The translations under genes were made by a program, and so were the position numbers. 64,000 bases of DNA from Kribbella steppae. Lineage in GTDB: Bacteria; Actinomycetota; Actinomycetes; Propionibacteriales; Kribbellaceae. Below, piece after piece: positions 16,965-26,782 of the stretch. Positions within the stretch are counted from its first letter, which is position 1; each line of letters opens with the position of its first letter. The DNA lies in NCBI RefSeq assembly GCF_004342025.1, contig NZ_SLWN01000010.1:301074-365073 (forward strand), given 5' to 3'. The notes under the pieces are model-generated. The model searched no databases, was not told where the DNA came from, and worked only from the letters and a program-made list of their open reading frames with translations.

Positions 16965-17582
16965 TCAGTCGGCGGTGGCGGTTGCGTACTGAGGGCGTCC
17001 GCTGGGCCGGTAGACCTGGATCGTTATTCCCTCGGGGGTGGCTCGCGAGTCCACCAGGTCGAGCGCTGTGTCCGGGCCGGTGGCGGGGAACAGTCGCGCG
17101 CCCTGGCCGACGACCACGGGATAGGCGAGCAGGATGATCTCGTCGACAAGCTGGTTGTCGAACAGCCAGCGGACCAGGCTGCCGCTTCCGTGTACCTGCA
17201 GCTCACCACCCGGCTTGGCCTTCAGCTCGCCGATAGCCGCCGCGACGTCACCGGACAGGACGGTCGTGTCCGCCCATTGCGGGTCGGTGAGCGTGTTCGA
17301 CGCGACGTACTTGGGCCGCGTGTTCAACGCCGCTCCGATGGGGCTGCTGCTCGGATCTTCCATCGCACCCCAGGAGCCGGCGAAGATCTCGTAGGTCCGC
17401 CGGCCGAACAGGAACGCGTCGGCGCGCTGGTAGACCTGGCCGAGGAACGCCTCGGTCTCGCCCTCGAACAGCGGCAAGGCCCAGCCGCCGCGCTCGAATC
17501 CGCCCCTGCGGTCCTCTTCAGACCCGCCGAGTCCCTGCATCACGCCGTCGACGGAGACGTTCGTAACGGTCGTCAGTTTCAT
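16965..17582 (-). CDS. Dihydrofolate-reductase-like (RibD C-terminal family) protein
   Basis: The product is 205 residues. It has the family pattern TTVTNVSVDGVMQG at the N-terminus, ADAFLFGRRTYEIFAGSW at about 53-70, LQVHGSGSLVRWLFDNQLVDEI at about 129-150 and VVVGQGARLFP. It is a predicted NADPH-dependent reductase of unknown substrate. ATG 17582 is preceded by GAAGGGAACTG. Its upstream region repeats the ECF42-like promoter block of the neighbouring DGPF-sigma operon. Confidence 0.9.
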   Translation of the reverse strand: MKLTTVTNVSVDGVMQGLGGSEEDRRGGFERGGWALPLFEGETEAFLGQVYQRADAFLFGRRTYEIFAGSWGAMEDPSSSPIGAALNTRPKYVASNTLTDPQWADTTVLSGDVAAAIGELKAKPGGELQVHGSGSLVRWLFDNQLVDEIILLAYPVVVGQGARLFPATGPDTALDLVDSRATPEGITIQVYRPSGRPQYATATAD

Positions 17583-17656
17583 GATTTCAGTTCCCTTCTC
17601 GCTGAGTTGGTCGTCGTTCGATGGGGACGCCACTCGTGGGCGGCCGCTCACCCCTG

Positions 17657-17684
17657 CTACGAACACCTCAGCCCCGATCCGACA
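17657..17684 (-). promoter_or_regulatory. ECF42-like promoter of the second reductase gene
   Basis: On the minus strand TGTCGG (17684-17679), exactly 17 bases, then CGTAG (17661-17657). It is 75-102 bases upstream of the reductase start, in a block nearly identical to 16790-16870. Confidence 0.6.
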
Positions 17685-17727
17685 CCGCCTCCCGGACTTC
17701 CTCCAATGAGCCGGATATCGTCTCGCC

Positions 17728-18282
17728 ATGGTCGGCAGCCCACAAACCCGATTGGTGATCCTCCGTGGCAACTCCGCCTCGGGTAAGTCGACGATCGCGA
17801 AGCTATTGCGGGAGCGCCTCGGGCGTGGTGTCGCCTGGGTCGAGCAGGACTACCTGCGCCGTACGGTGCTCCGGGAGCACGACCGCCCGGGCCTTCCGAA
17901 CCTTGGACTGATCGAGGTGACCACCCGGTACGCCCTCGACGCCGGCTATCACGTGATCGTCGAAGGAACCTTCGGTGCGCAACGGTACGGCGAGATGCTT
18001 CGGCGACTCACAGCTGATCATGCGGGCGTGACCAAGCTGTACTACTTCGACGTACCGCTGGAGGAGACCCAGCGTCGGCATCAGACCAAACCGCTCATCA
18101 CCGTCGGCCCGGAGAAACTGTCCGAGTGGTATCGCCACCGCGATCTGCTCGGCCTCGTTGACGAGTCGATCATCACCGCCGACGAGAGCGAAGAACAGAT
18201 CGTGACGCGACTGGTGAACGAGGTCGGATTCGGTGATCCCCCCGTGCGAGCCAGGTTCGAGCCGGCCGTCCATCTCGACTAG
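17728..18282 (+). CDS. P-loop kinase-like ATPase
   Basis: The product is 184 residues. The Walker A GNSASGKST is at residues 14-22. The next block W-V-E-Q-D-Y-L-R-R, then GYHVIVEGTFGAQRYGEML and LYYFDVPLEETQRRHQTKP match small AAA/zeta-toxin-like nucleotide kinases of unknown substrate. No antitoxin gene is adjacent, so a toxin role is not supported. It is divergent from the RibD-like gene and shares no operon partner. Confidence 0.85.
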   Translation: MVGSPQTRLVILRGNSASGKSTIAKLLRERLGRGVAWVEQDYLRRTVLREHDRPGLPNLGLIEVTTRYALDAGYHVIVEGTFGAQRYGEMLRRLTADHAGVTKLYYFDVPLEETQRRHQTKPLITVGPEKLSEWYRHRDLLGLVDESIITADESEEQIVTRLVNEVGFGDPPVRARFEPAVHLD

Positions 18283-18404
18283 CGGCACCATCGGTTGATT
18301 CCGGCAAGTCTGGGCCCGTGGTCACGGGTGAGTCGCCGCGGGCCAGTCAGGCCCGGCGGTAGCCACGCAGCGCTTCGGGGATCAGGCTCAAACCCTCCCA
18401 AACG

Positions 18405-19904
18405 TCAGACTTGCTGGATAGCCTCGATCCGGTTCGAGCTGATGGCTTTGGCGAAATCTGCGAAGTCCTGGTCGTTCTGGGCCGCGTAGCGTTCGGAGAA
18501 GTCGGTGATCGACTTGTCGAAGGAGTCGTCTTCGCCGAGGTAGGCGGCGATGGACACCGGATCGCCGGATCGGGCGTGTGCACGGGCCAGCGTCCACGCG
18601 CATGTGCGGCCGTAGAAGGCCAGCTCCGCGGGCTGCATCAGCTCCACGATCGCTGAGCCCTTCATGTCGCGCAGTTGGCGCCAGTAGAAATAGCGGTCGG
18701 CCTGAACACCTTTGGACCAGCCCAGGAAGATGTCGCTGCTGGCTTGCATCAATCGCTGTCCCTGGACCACCCGCTCGCCGGGCTGCTTGTACGTGCTCTT
18801 GCGCAACGGACCTTCGAGAACAGACCTGGTGGCTTCCTTGACCTGGAGAAACAGCGGATCGCTGCGGTCACGGCCCTGCAACAGGACGATGAACGCTCGA
18901 GTTCCGACGCTTCCGACGCCGACGACCTTGCGTGCCCAGTCGACGATCTCGAAGCGCTCCAGCAGTTGCCGAAGCTCGGGTCGAAGGGTGGAACGGTAGT
19001 CCCGGAACAGTTTGACGACGACTTCGCCCATCTGTTCGGGACTCACGCCGTACGTCGTGTGGAGCTCGCGCGCGGGGACGATCACTGGCGGGACACTGGC
19101 GATGCGGTAGCGCCCGTCGACCTCTTCGCTGAGCTTGGACAGGGCCTGCTCGCTGTTGCGGGAGTGCGCCTTCTGGGCGTTCTTCTCGAAGCGCTTCTTG
19201 GCCTCTTTCACCTGCTTCGCCGTCAGCCCACGCATACCCTCGTCCTCGCGGGTGGCCTTGCTCTTGCTCTTCCGGGACATCTTGTCTTTGCCCTTGGCAT
19301 CGGCTCCGGCCAGGAAGTCGACGACTGACTGCTTGATCTCTTCCTCGGAGGTGCGGGCGTACCACACGTCGAGGGTTCTCATGGTGGCGAACTCAGCCAT
19401 CGTCTCCCGGTAGGCGGTGACACAGTCCTTCGTGATTGCACGACCCTCCGACTCCGAGCAGCCGTTGTTCTGTGCCGCCACCATGAAACTCGCCGCCAGC
19501 CGTTTGACGTCGTACTCGAACGGTCCCGGAAGAGTCTCGTCGAAGTCGTTGATGTCGAACAGCATCGTTCGCTCCGGCGATGCGAAGACCCCGAAGTTCG
19601 ACAGATGGGCGTCCCCACACAGTTGGACCTCGAGACCGGCCGTGGGTGTGTCGGCCAGGTCCGACGCCATGATCTTGGCAGCACCGCGGTAGAACGTGAA
19701 CGGCGAGGCCATCATCCGGCCGTGCCGCACCGGGACCAGGTCTGCGTCACGCCGGAGGTTCTGCTCCTCGATGAGGGCCACCGGGTCCGGCCGGTCCGTG
19801 GCGGGCTTCCACCCTGCGTGACTGTCCGGCATCGCTCGCGTGCGAGCCTCCAGACCGCGTGCTCTGCGCTCCTCCAGCGTCAGATGTTGAACCTTCGTCG
19901 GCAT
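18405..19904 (-). CDS. DUF2252 protein (APH-like fold)
   Basis: The product is 499 residues from ATG 19904, which is preceded by GAAGGGTGG. Conserved blocks are PVRHGRMMASPFTFYRGAA, LCGDAHLSNFG and FDINDFDETLPGPFEYDVKRLAAS, which resemble the catalytic H-x-D/D-F-D arrangement of aminoglycoside-phosphotransferase-like kinases. A Lys-rich insertion lies at about 230-275, and KVVGVGSVGTRA and GERVVQGQRLMQA follow. The function of DUF2252 is unknown. It is one of two copies in the window. Both lie near a ClC channel gene. Confidence 0.88.
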   Translation of the reverse strand: MPTKVQHLTLEERRARGLEARTRAMPDSHAGWKPATDRPDPVALIEEQNLRRDADLVPVRHGRMMASPFTFYRGAAKIMASDLADTPTAGLEVQLCGDAHLSNFGVFASPERTMLFDINDFDETLPGPFEYDVKRLAASFMVAAQNNGCSESEGRAITKDCVTAYRETMAEFATMRTLDVWYARTSEEEIKQSVVDFLAGADAKGKDKMSRKSKSKATREDEGMRGLTAKQVKEAKKRFEKNAQKAHSRNSEQALSKLSEEVDGRYRIASVPPVIVPARELHTTYGVSPEQMGEVVVKLFRDYRSTLRPELRQLLERFEIVDWARKVVGVGSVGTRAFIVLLQGRDRSDPLFLQVKEATRSVLEGPLRKSTYKQPGERVVQGQRLMQASSDIFLGWSKGVQADRYFYWRQLRDMKGSAIVELMQPAELAFYGRTCAWTLARAHARSGDPVSIAAYLGEDDSFDKSITDFSERYAAQNDQDFADFAKAISSNRIEAIQQV

Positions 19905-20116
19905 GATCGGCCACCCTTCGCTCCGTCGCAGGGCGGCTCGTCGGGCGAGCCGGGTCCCCACCCCGCAATCCGCGTACTCTGCCGACAATTCAGCAGGACT
20001 CGGGTCGCCGCATCACCCCTGCGGGAGGATCACGGGCTCTGCCGGCGCCTCGGTCCGTTTGTCCCTCCGCCGAGGAGGTGGTGCGGCGGGGGTCCGATCG
20101 ACCAGCCTCGGTGCAG

Positions 20117-21520
20117 TCAGCCGGTGGAGCGCGCCTGCGGCGACCGGGACGGCTTCGGCGCCTCAGGACTTGGATCCGGGAGCATGTAGGTGATGACGAA
20201 GGCCACCACCACAGCCACCACGACCTGCGGTGTCACCGATATTCCGTCGGCACCGAGCAGCAGGGTGGCCAACAGCACCGAGGTCATTGGCAGCCGCAGC
20301 ATCGTGGCGCACATGGCTCCGATGCCCATGCCGATCGCCGGCGCGAGACTCATGCCGGGCAAGCCGCTCGCGGCGATCCCCAGCACCGCACCGATGTACA
20401 TCGCGGGAAAGACCGGTCCCCCGCGGAAGGCGCTCAGCGAGAGCCCGTAGGCCAAGGCCTTGCAGGCCGCGAGCAGGATCAGTACGCCGACCGAGTAGTC
20501 GGCGGCGTGTTCGACCAATGCGGGCATAGCATCCTGGCCGGAGAACAGCACCTGGGTGAAGCTTCTGTCGGAGATGAGCTGGTATGCCATCGCGGTGAGG
20601 CCGATTGCCACGCCGAGAACGGTCGTCACCAGCACACGGTTCAGGTGCACGACCGGGCGCAGCGACAGCCCGATCCAGCGGATCACCCAGCCCAGTAGCG
20701 CTCCAGCCACGCCCATGGCCAGAGCCCAGGCCATCGTGGCCAGCGTCGGATCCACCGCCGGCGGCACTGAGGGCAGGGCCAGCGAGAAACTGCCGAGGCC
20801 TGTCCAGTTGTCCAGCCCGATGAAGACCAGCGCGCCGACGCCGGAGGCGAGCAGTCCCGGCAGCGCCACCAGGCTCAGCGTCGCACCGCCGATGCCGGCG
20901 GCTTCCATGATCAGGAACGCGCCGAGCACCGGGGAGCCGAGCAGTGTGCTGATTGCGGCGAAGCTGCCGGCCGAGGCCATGATCGTCAAGGCCATCGGCG
21001 GCGCGTCTTTCTTCGCGAGGTGAACGGTCAGCGCGGCGAGGCCACCACCGATGGCGATCAGGGGTGCCTCGGGTCCGAGGACGGCGCCCAGACTGAGCGT
21101 GGTCAGTGAGGCGAGGATGATGCCGGGGAGCTCCTTGTCCACGGGTGGACCTCCGCCGGTCTTGAACCCGAAGGCGGGTGAATGGCCCGCGTTTCCTGGC
21201 AGGTACCGGATGGTCAGCCCGGTGAGGCAGCCGCACAGCGCCAACCAAGGAACCGGCCACCAGGCGGGGACACCGCCGGTGAAGATGTCCTGCGGCAGAT
21301 CGTCGAACAGAAACTCCTGGATCGCGCCGACCAGCGCCAGGAAACCGTAGGCGACACCTGAGATCGGGATGCCCAGGATCGCGGCGAGCAGCAGGGCTGA
21401 TAGGTACGGCTTGGAGCGGATGACTTGGACCGGGTCCAGGTTCGGTGGTCCGGCCGGCGGCGAAGCGGCAGCCCGACTCTCCGCGGGGGATACGCCCGAG
21501 GGGACGTGCGAATCGCTCAT
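20117..21520 (-). CDS. ClC-family chloride channel/antiporter
   Basis: The product is 467 residues with about ten to twelve hydrophobic segments. ClC selectivity motifs are visible: GAVLGPEAPLIAIGGG (the G-x-E-x-P block carrying the gating Glu) and FRGGPVFPAMYIGAVLG. ClC proteins move chloride, fluoride or nitrate, some as H+ antiporters. The proline-rich N-terminus (about 1-30) and short C-terminal tail are cytoplasmic. It is encoded upstream of, and in the same direction as, a DUF2252 gene. Confidence 0.92.
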   Translation of the reverse strand: MSDSHVPSGVSPAESRAAASPPAGPPNLDPVQVIRSKPYLSALLLAAILGIPISGVAYGFLALVGAIQEFLFDDLPQDIFTGGVPAWWPVPWLALCGCLTGLTIRYLPGNAGHSPAFGFKTGGGPPVDKELPGIILASLTTLSLGAVLGPEAPLIAIGGGLAALTVHLAKKDAPPMALTIMASAGSFAAISTLLGSPVLGAFLIMEAAGIGGATLSLVALPGLLASGVGALVFIGLDNWTGLGSFSLALPSVPPAVDPTLATMAWALAMGVAGALLGWVIRWIGLSLRPVVHLNRVLVTTVLGVAIGLTAMAYQLISDRSFTQVLFSGQDAMPALVEHAADYSVGVLILLAACKALAYGLSLSAFRGGPVFPAMYIGAVLGIAASGLPGMSLAPAIGMGIGAMCATMLRLPMTSVLLATLLLGADGISVTPQVVVAVVVAFVITYMLPDPSPEAPKPSRSPQARSTG

Positions 21521-21829
21521 CAGTCTCGCTTCCCTAACCAGAACTACCCCGGCTTGCCGGTCACTTCGGGCGGCCGAGTGGTCACATCGTGCTGCCTCCA
21601 TCAGCTTGCCGAGTTCGGCGCCTGTCGTTCACGAACTGCTGCCCGATGTCCCGCACGTCATGACCTGGTGCGGCCGCGAGACGACTGCGCCTCGCCCGAA
21701 CCAGTCACCGATCGCTCGGTGGCGCGCCCACAGGGCCGAATCTCGATTGTGTGCTCATCGAGCGGCGGCAACCTCGTCCCGCCAGGATGAATCCGATGCC
21801 CGCCCTTGCGATCTCGGTCGCCCCAGCAG
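21521..21829. other. Intergenic region, nothing recognised
   Basis: 309 bases between the ClC gene and a tetR gene. No convincing reading frame, hairpin or repeat was seen. It presumably holds the ClC promoter on the minus strand. Confidence 0.5.
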
Positions 21830-22465
21830 TCAGGCTCGCCAGCGGTCGGTCAGTTCGTCATTGCTAGGCGGCGGTCCCGGAAGTTCCGAACCGCCGCCCG
21901 GTCGTTCCTCGCGCCGATGCATCGCCTCCAGCATCAAGGCGAGGTACCGATGCCGGAGTTGGTTCGTCCGAGCCTCGTCGCCGAGCTTGATCGACGTGAT
22001 CTGCTCCAGGATCACCCCGAAGTCCTCGACCACGATCCCCGGCCGGAGGTACTCCTTCGTCCGCGCGTAGATGGCCTGGTTCAGCTCAGCCGCCCGGGCG
22101 GCGTCCTGCCAGAGGTCGGGCGTCGGGGTGAACGTTCCCGCCAGCCGCTGGGTCAATGAGTTGGTGTCAGCGTCGACCAGCGCGTGCAGGAACGCTCCGA
22201 ACGCAACCCACGGCTCGCGGTCGTCGGCGAGCGCCTTTTCCGACTCCTCGACGTACCGGGCCAGTCCGTCGCTGCAGAGCTTGCGGAGCAACTCCTCCTT
22301 GCTCGCGTACCGCCGGTAGAGGGCGCTGATACCGACACCAGCGCGCTCGGCCACAGCGGAGATCGGGGCGCCGGGATCGGCGATGAACACCGCCCGGGCC
22401 GCGGCCAGGATCACTTCGTCGTTGCGGGCCGCCTGCGCCTGCCGGCCACTGAGAGCTTTCGTCAT
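21830..22465 (-). CDS. TetR/AcrR-family transcriptional repressor
   Basis: The product is 211 residues. The HTH at about 30-60 reads APISAVAERAGVGISALYRRYASKEELL. It is divergent from an MFS exporter gene with a GAACGGA-ATGC-TCCGTTC palindrome between them. The classical arrangement suggests it represses the exporter and itself until a drug-like ligand binds. Confidence 0.93.
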   Translation of the reverse strand: MTKALSGRQAQAARNDEVILAAARAVFIADPGAPISAVAERAGVGISALYRRYASKEELLRKLCSDGLARYVEESEKALADDREPWVAFGAFLHALVDADTNSLTQRLAGTFTPTPDLWQDAARAAELNQAIYARTKEYLRPGIVVEDFGVILEQITSIKLGDEARTNQLRHRYLALMLEAMHRREERPGGGSELPGPPPSNDELTDRWRA

Positions 22466-22484
22466 GTCACCAAGATTACCACTT

Positions 22485-22532
22485 GAACGGAATGCTCCGT
22501 TCCGCTAGAGTTGGAACAGAACAGTTCGTTCC
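22485..22532. promoter_or_regulatory. TetR operator between repressor and MFS genes
   Basis: GAACGGA (22485-22491) and TCCGTTC (22496-22502) form a perfect inverted repeat with a 4-base centre. A second weaker pair GGAAC and GTTCC with a 9-10 base spacing follows at about 22514-22532. Confidence 0.7.
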
Positions 22533-22549
22533 GTTTGAGTCTGGAGTCG

Positions 22550-24034
22550 ATGATGACCGCAGTCGCAGAACTCCCCAGCAGCGCAGCAGCAGCCGTCATC
22601 GAGCCCGCCCCGCGGCGCCTTCGCAACCGCTGGCTCGCCTTCTCCGCGGTCATCACCGCGTCCGTGATGGACCTACTCGACTCGACCGTGATGAACGTCG
22701 CTGCCCCCGCCATCCGCGCCGACCTCGGCGGCTCCTACGCGAGCCTTCAGTGGATGGCCGCCGGGTACACGATGGCCCTGGCCGTCCTGCTCCTCGTCGG
22801 CGGCCGCCTGGGTGACCTGGTCGGCCGGAAGCAGGCGCTGCTGATCGGCGTCGGCGGGTTCACCGTGACCTCGTTCCTCTGCGGCCTGGCGGTGTCGTCG
22901 GAGATGCTGATCGCCGCGCGCGTCGCCCAGGGCGCGTTCGCCGCGATCATGTTGCCGCAGGGCTTCGGACTGGCCCGGGACCTGTTCGAACCGGGCGAGC
23001 GCGCCAAGGCGTTCGGGTTCTTCGGTCCGGTGATGGGTCTGTCGGCGGTGATCGGCCCGATCGTCGGCGGCACGCTGCTCGACGCGGACCTGCTGGGGAC
23101 CGGCTGGCGAGCGATCTTCCTGGTGAACATCCCGGTCGGCATCTTCACCTTCGTCGTCGCGGCCAAGTACCTGCCGAACAGCCGGCCCACGGGCCGCCGG
23201 ATCTCGCTGGACATTCCCGGGCTGCTGATCGCCGGCGCCGGCCTGGTTGCCCTGGTCTACCCGCTGGTGCAGGGTCACGAGATCGGCTGGCCGCTGTGGT
23301 CGAAGGCGCTGCTGGTCGCCTCGGTACCGGTGCTCGCCGGGTTCGGTGTCTACCAGTCCCGCCGGCAGCGCAGCGGTGCGACCCCGCTGATCGAGCCCCG
23401 GCTGCTGCGGAGCCGCTCGTACCTGTCCGGCGTGTTCTTCGCGGTGGTCTTCTTCGGTGCGATGGCCGGCACGTTCGTCCTGGGCATGTTCCTCCAGGTC
23501 GGCCTCGGCTACAGCCCGATCCACGCGAGCCTGGCGATGGCGCCCTGGGCCTTCGGGGCGCTGGTCGGCTCGGCGGTCTCCGGGATTGCGATGCAGAAGT
23601 ACGGCCGCAAGCTGCTTCACATCGGCCTCGCGCTGATGGCGATTGGTCTGGTCGGACTGTACGGCGTACTGGCGCTGAGCGGCCTGAACGTCGGGCATTG
23701 GGATCTCGCAGTCCCCAATCTGATCGGCGGCGCCGGTATGGGCATGGTCTTCGTCCCGCTGTTCGACATCGTCCTGAGCGGCGTCCGGGACGAGGAGGTC
23801 GGCTCGGCCACCGGCATGCTGGGCTCGCTCGAGCAGGTGGGCATCGCGCTCGGTATCGCGGTGATCGGGACCATCTTCATGGGCAAGGTCGCCCACGCCG
23901 AGCCCTCGACCCGCGCCCTGGCCGCGCTCGACGGCACCCAGACGGCCCTCCTCGCAACCACCGGCGGCATCCTCCTCGCGTTCGCGGCCGGCTTCCTGCT
24001 CCCCAAAACCGCCCGCCCCACCCCCGACCACTAA
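22550..24034 (+). CDS. MFS drug exporter, DHA2 type
   Basis: The product is 494 residues with about 14 predicted membrane segments. Hallmarks include D-L-L-D-S-T-V-M-N-V-A-A-P-A-I in TM1 (motif D1), GGRLGDLVGRKQALLIG (motif A) and GFFGPVMGLSAVIGPIVGG (motif C of antiporters). It should export a cationic drug or metabolite by proton antiport. ATG 22550 or 22553 gives a 35-residue cytoplasmic lead. It is under the divergent TetR. Confidence 0.94.
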   Translation: MMTAVAELPSSAAAAVIEPAPRRLRNRWLAFSAVITASVMDLLDSTVMNVAAPAIRADLGGSYASLQWMAAGYTMALAVLLLVGGRLGDLVGRKQALLIGVGGFTVTSFLCGLAVSSEMLIAARVAQGAFAAIMLPQGFGLARDLFEPGERAKAFGFFGPVMGLSAVIGPIVGGTLLDADLLGTGWRAIFLVNIPVGIFTFVVAAKYLPNSRPTGRRISLDIPGLLIAGAGLVALVYPLVQGHEIGWPLWSKALLVASVPVLAGFGVYQSRRQRSGATPLIEPRLLRSRSYLSGVFFAVVFFGAMAGTFVLGMFLQVGLGYSPIHASLAMAPWAFGALVGSAVSGIAMQKYGRKLLHIGLALMAIGLVGLYGVLALSGLNVGHWDLAVPNLIGGAGMGMVFVPLFDIVLSGVRDEEVGSATGMLGSLEQVGIALGIAVIGTIFMGKVAHAEPSTRALAALDGTQTALLATTGGILLAFAAGFLLPKTARPTPDH

Positions 24035-24091
24035 CCCCAACTGTCACCGGACCTGCAGATTCGTGTGGTGCCTCGACGTAGTGTGGATGAC

Positions 24092-24889
24092 ATGGTGGCC
24101 GTAGTCGAAGGCACGCTTTCGTCCGGTCTGCCCTACCTGCAGCTGGGGCAAGGACCTCCGATGGTCATGATGCCGGGTCTCAGTGCTGAGCACGCGAACC
24201 CGACCGGTCTGTGGCGCCGCATATACCTGTCTGGGGCAGCCCCGTACGCCGAGCATTTCACGGTATTCCTGGCCAACCGGCGAGCCGGTCTGGCGCCCGG
24301 ATCATCCATGACGGACATCGCCGCGGACTACGCCGTAGCGATCGAGAACGACATCGGCGAGCCTGTCATGTTGCATGGAACGTCGACGGGCGGGTCTGTG
24401 GCGCTGCAGCTGGCGGTTGACCGGCCCGAGCTGGTGAAGCGGTTGGTGCTTGCTTCAGCCGCATGCCGGTTGTCACCTGCAGGACGGCGTATGCAGGCGG
24501 AGTTCGCACGCCTGACGACCGAAGGCGACGTACGTCGGGCATGGGCCAACGTGATGGGGATGGTGGCGCCAGGATTACTCAGGCCTCCCGTATGGGGGTT
24601 GGGCTGGCTCGCGGGGCGGAGGTTGGCCGTTGACGATCCGGCCGACATGTTGATCACGGTGGCGGCCGAGGATTCCTTCGACGCGGAGCCGGGCCTCCAT
24701 CGTGTCCAGGCCGCCACACTCGTGCTGGGTGGGACGACAGATCCCTTCTATTCCGAGGACCTCTTCAGGCGGACCGCCGCTGGTGTGCCGGACGGGCGGG
24801 CGGTGCTCTTCCCCGGCAAGGGCCACATGTACCCGGCGACCTCCAAGCACGCCGCCGGCTTGAGCTTGGGCTTCTTCATCGCTGGCTGA
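24092..24889 (+). CDS. Alpha/beta-hydrolase
   Basis: The product is 265 residues. Nucleophile elbow HGTSTGGS at about 95-102 (Ser), oxyanion region MMPGLSAEH near 26, a late GGTTDPFYSEDLF segment for the Asp and GKGHMYPATS for the His complete a plausible triad. The substrate is unknown. ATG 24092 is used. An upstream frame start at 24065 adds nine residues without support. Confidence 0.85.
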   Translation: MVAVVEGTLSSGLPYLQLGQGPPMVMMPGLSAEHANPTGLWRRIYLSGAAPYAEHFTVFLANRRAGLAPGSSMTDIAADYAVAIENDIGEPVMLHGTSTGGSVALQLAVDRPELVKRLVLASAACRLSPAGRRMQAEFARLTTEGDVRRAWANVMGMVAPGLLRPPVWGLGWLAGRRLAVDDPADMLITVAAEDSFDAEPGLHRVQAATLVLGGTTDPFYSEDLFRRTAAGVPDGRAVLFPGKGHMYPATSKHAAGLSLGFFIAG

Positions 24890-24986
24890 GGGAGGATGGG
24901 CGCAGGCGACTAGGGCGAGCACACACAACGCCGTACTCGGAAGACCGATGGACCGAACTGCCAGCCATGACCTTCTCTGCACTTAC

Positions 24987-26624
24987 TTAGAGGGTGCCCT
25001 TCTCGACGATGCGGTGCCTGATTCCGTACGCGACGGCGGCGGTACGCGAGTCGACGTTGAGCTTGGTGAAGATGTTGGACACGTGGCGATGGACCGTGCG
25101 CTCGCTGAGGTGCAGCTCGTTGGCGATCGCGCGGTTCGCTTTGCCTCGGGCGATGAGGCAGAGGACCTCGATCTCCCGTCGAGTGAGCCCGTGTGTCTCG
25201 GAACCAGCGTCCGTGGCTGCGACGATCCGGTCCAGCTGAGCCAGATCCGGACGCGCGCCGAGCCGTTCGAATGTCTCCCGGGCCGCAGAGAATTCGAGCC
25301 GCGCACCATCATGGTCAGCGAGCGCGCGGCAGGCCTGCCCGATCAGGACGTTCAGCTTGGCCACCTCGTGCGGGGCATCCTGCTCCTGCCAGGTACCGGC
25401 GGCCTGGCGGAGGAGTGGCAGCGCGCTCCCGGGATCGCCCTCGGAGAGCGCCAGCGCGCCTCTGATGGCGGAGGTCTCGGCCTCGATGACAGGCGTCGTC
25501 AGCTCGCCCGTGATCTCCTCGAACTCGGTCACGGCATCCCGGGCCGCCTCGATCTTCCCCTCCTCGAGGTAGATGGAGACCACGGCCTTCAACAGGTCCA
25601 GGCGGTCGGGCCTCGCGGTCACCTCGGTCAGCGCCCGACGGACGCCGGCTTCTGAGGCGTCGATATCACCTTCGGCGAGTCTGAGGAGGGCGAGTCCCGG
25701 CTGTGTCGGGCAGCCATGTTCCGCCGCGCGGCGGTAGGCGTCTTCGGCGGCATCCCACTCGCCGCGCAGTCGCCGGACCTCACCGAGCTGGTAGTACGCG
25801 TGGCCGCAGACCCAACCGGTGTAGCCGTCGAGGTCGGTACAGACCGCGGCAATCTCCTCGAGGGCGTCCGGCCAGGCACCGTTGAGGAACATCAACCGTG
25901 AGCGGTAGATGCGGCAGTTCCCGAGGTACGCACCTCCCAGACTGCTGAGCGAATCGAGCCACCTGGCCATCGACCGGTTCCAAGCCCGGGCGCGAGCGAA
26001 GTCGCGGGCCAGAAAGCAGCCGCGGACGGCGGCGCAGTAGATCCACGGGGTGACACGTGGCGATAGGCCATGGGTGGCGATGGCCATCGCCTCCTCCAGG
26101 TGATCGAGCCCGTCCTGCGGCCGCCCGTCGTCGATCAGGGTCTGACCCCACAGGCTCAATGCCCAGGGGACCACCTCGCCCTGACCTTCGTCGACGATCG
26201 CCCTCAGCAGCTCGTCGGCACGAGCGCGGTTGCCCGTCGTTGCGTGGAACATCGCCTCGGGGATCTTGAGCCACAGGCTGGTGGCCATAGCGGGGCCCAG
26301 AGTGCGGCTCGTCTGCTTGAGCCAACCGCTTGCTTCGACGATCTCGTTGGTGTTCAACAGGGCCCACCACAGCCAGAACGCCACCTGCGCCGCGTCCTCG
26401 AGTTCGCCGGCACTGACCCGGAGGTCGAAGACACGGTGAAGCAGGGCGACCGCCTCGTCACCCCGGGCAGAGACCTGGGCCGCCTCGGCGAACGCTTCCA
26501 GATCCTCGACGACGAGCGGCTCTTCGGCGTCTGCCGCGGCGTACTCCGCACACGCCTCCTCCCACCGGGAGGCCCGGTGAAGCTCCCGCGCGCGGACCAG
26601 GTGCGCCGTGGCGACGGCTGCCAT
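24987..26624 (-). CDS. LuxR-type regulator with TPR-like sensor domain
   Basis: The product is 545 residues. Residues 1-450 are helical repeat (TPR-like) with recurring A-x-x-x-Y-R-R-A-A-E patterns. The C-terminal 65 residues hold the LuxR HTH: LTRREIEVLCLIARGKANRAIANELHLSERTVHRHVSNIFTKL. It lacks the AAA+ domain of LAL regulators. It is divergent from an alpha/beta-hydrolase gene at 26783, a likely target by position. Confidence 0.9.
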   Translation of the reverse strand: MAAVATAHLVRARELHRASRWEEACAEYAAADAEEPLVVEDLEAFAEAAQVSARGDEAVALLHRVFDLRVSAGELEDAAQVAFWLWWALLNTNEIVEASGWLKQTSRTLGPAMATSLWLKIPEAMFHATTGNRARADELLRAIVDEGQGEVVPWALSLWGQTLIDDGRPQDGLDHLEEAMAIATHGLSPRVTPWIYCAAVRGCFLARDFARARAWNRSMARWLDSLSSLGGAYLGNCRIYRSRLMFLNGAWPDALEEIAAVCTDLDGYTGWVCGHAYYQLGEVRRLRGEWDAAEDAYRRAAEHGCPTQPGLALLRLAEGDIDASEAGVRRALTEVTARPDRLDLLKAVVSIYLEEGKIEAARDAVTEFEEITGELTTPVIEAETSAIRGALALSEGDPGSALPLLRQAAGTWQEQDAPHEVAKLNVLIGQACRALADHDGARLEFSAARETFERLGARPDLAQLDRIVAATDAGSETHGLTRREIEVLCLIARGKANRAIANELHLSERTVHRHVSNIFTKLNVDSRTAAVAYGIRHRIVEKGTL

Positions 26625-26782
26625 GCCTCCAGCATGGCCCGCCGGATCGGAGATGGGTAGTTATACCCACGCCGTTGGACCCAGGGTGGCAGCCAATGCC
26701 GATCCCCCCGGCTGAGCGGTCGGCCAGTCTCGAATCAGACGCTCGCAAGGCGGACGCCACACCTACGAACTAAGGGGTTCCG

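Noticed and set aside
17728..18282. Zeta-type toxin of a toxin-antitoxin pair
   Set aside because: The P-loop protein is zeta-like, but no epsilon-type antitoxin is adjacent. A general kinase is the safer name.
22673..24040. 455-codon open frame on the minus strand
   Set aside because: It is antisense to the MFS transporter. Composition is Arg/Gln/Asp-rich and unlike a protein.
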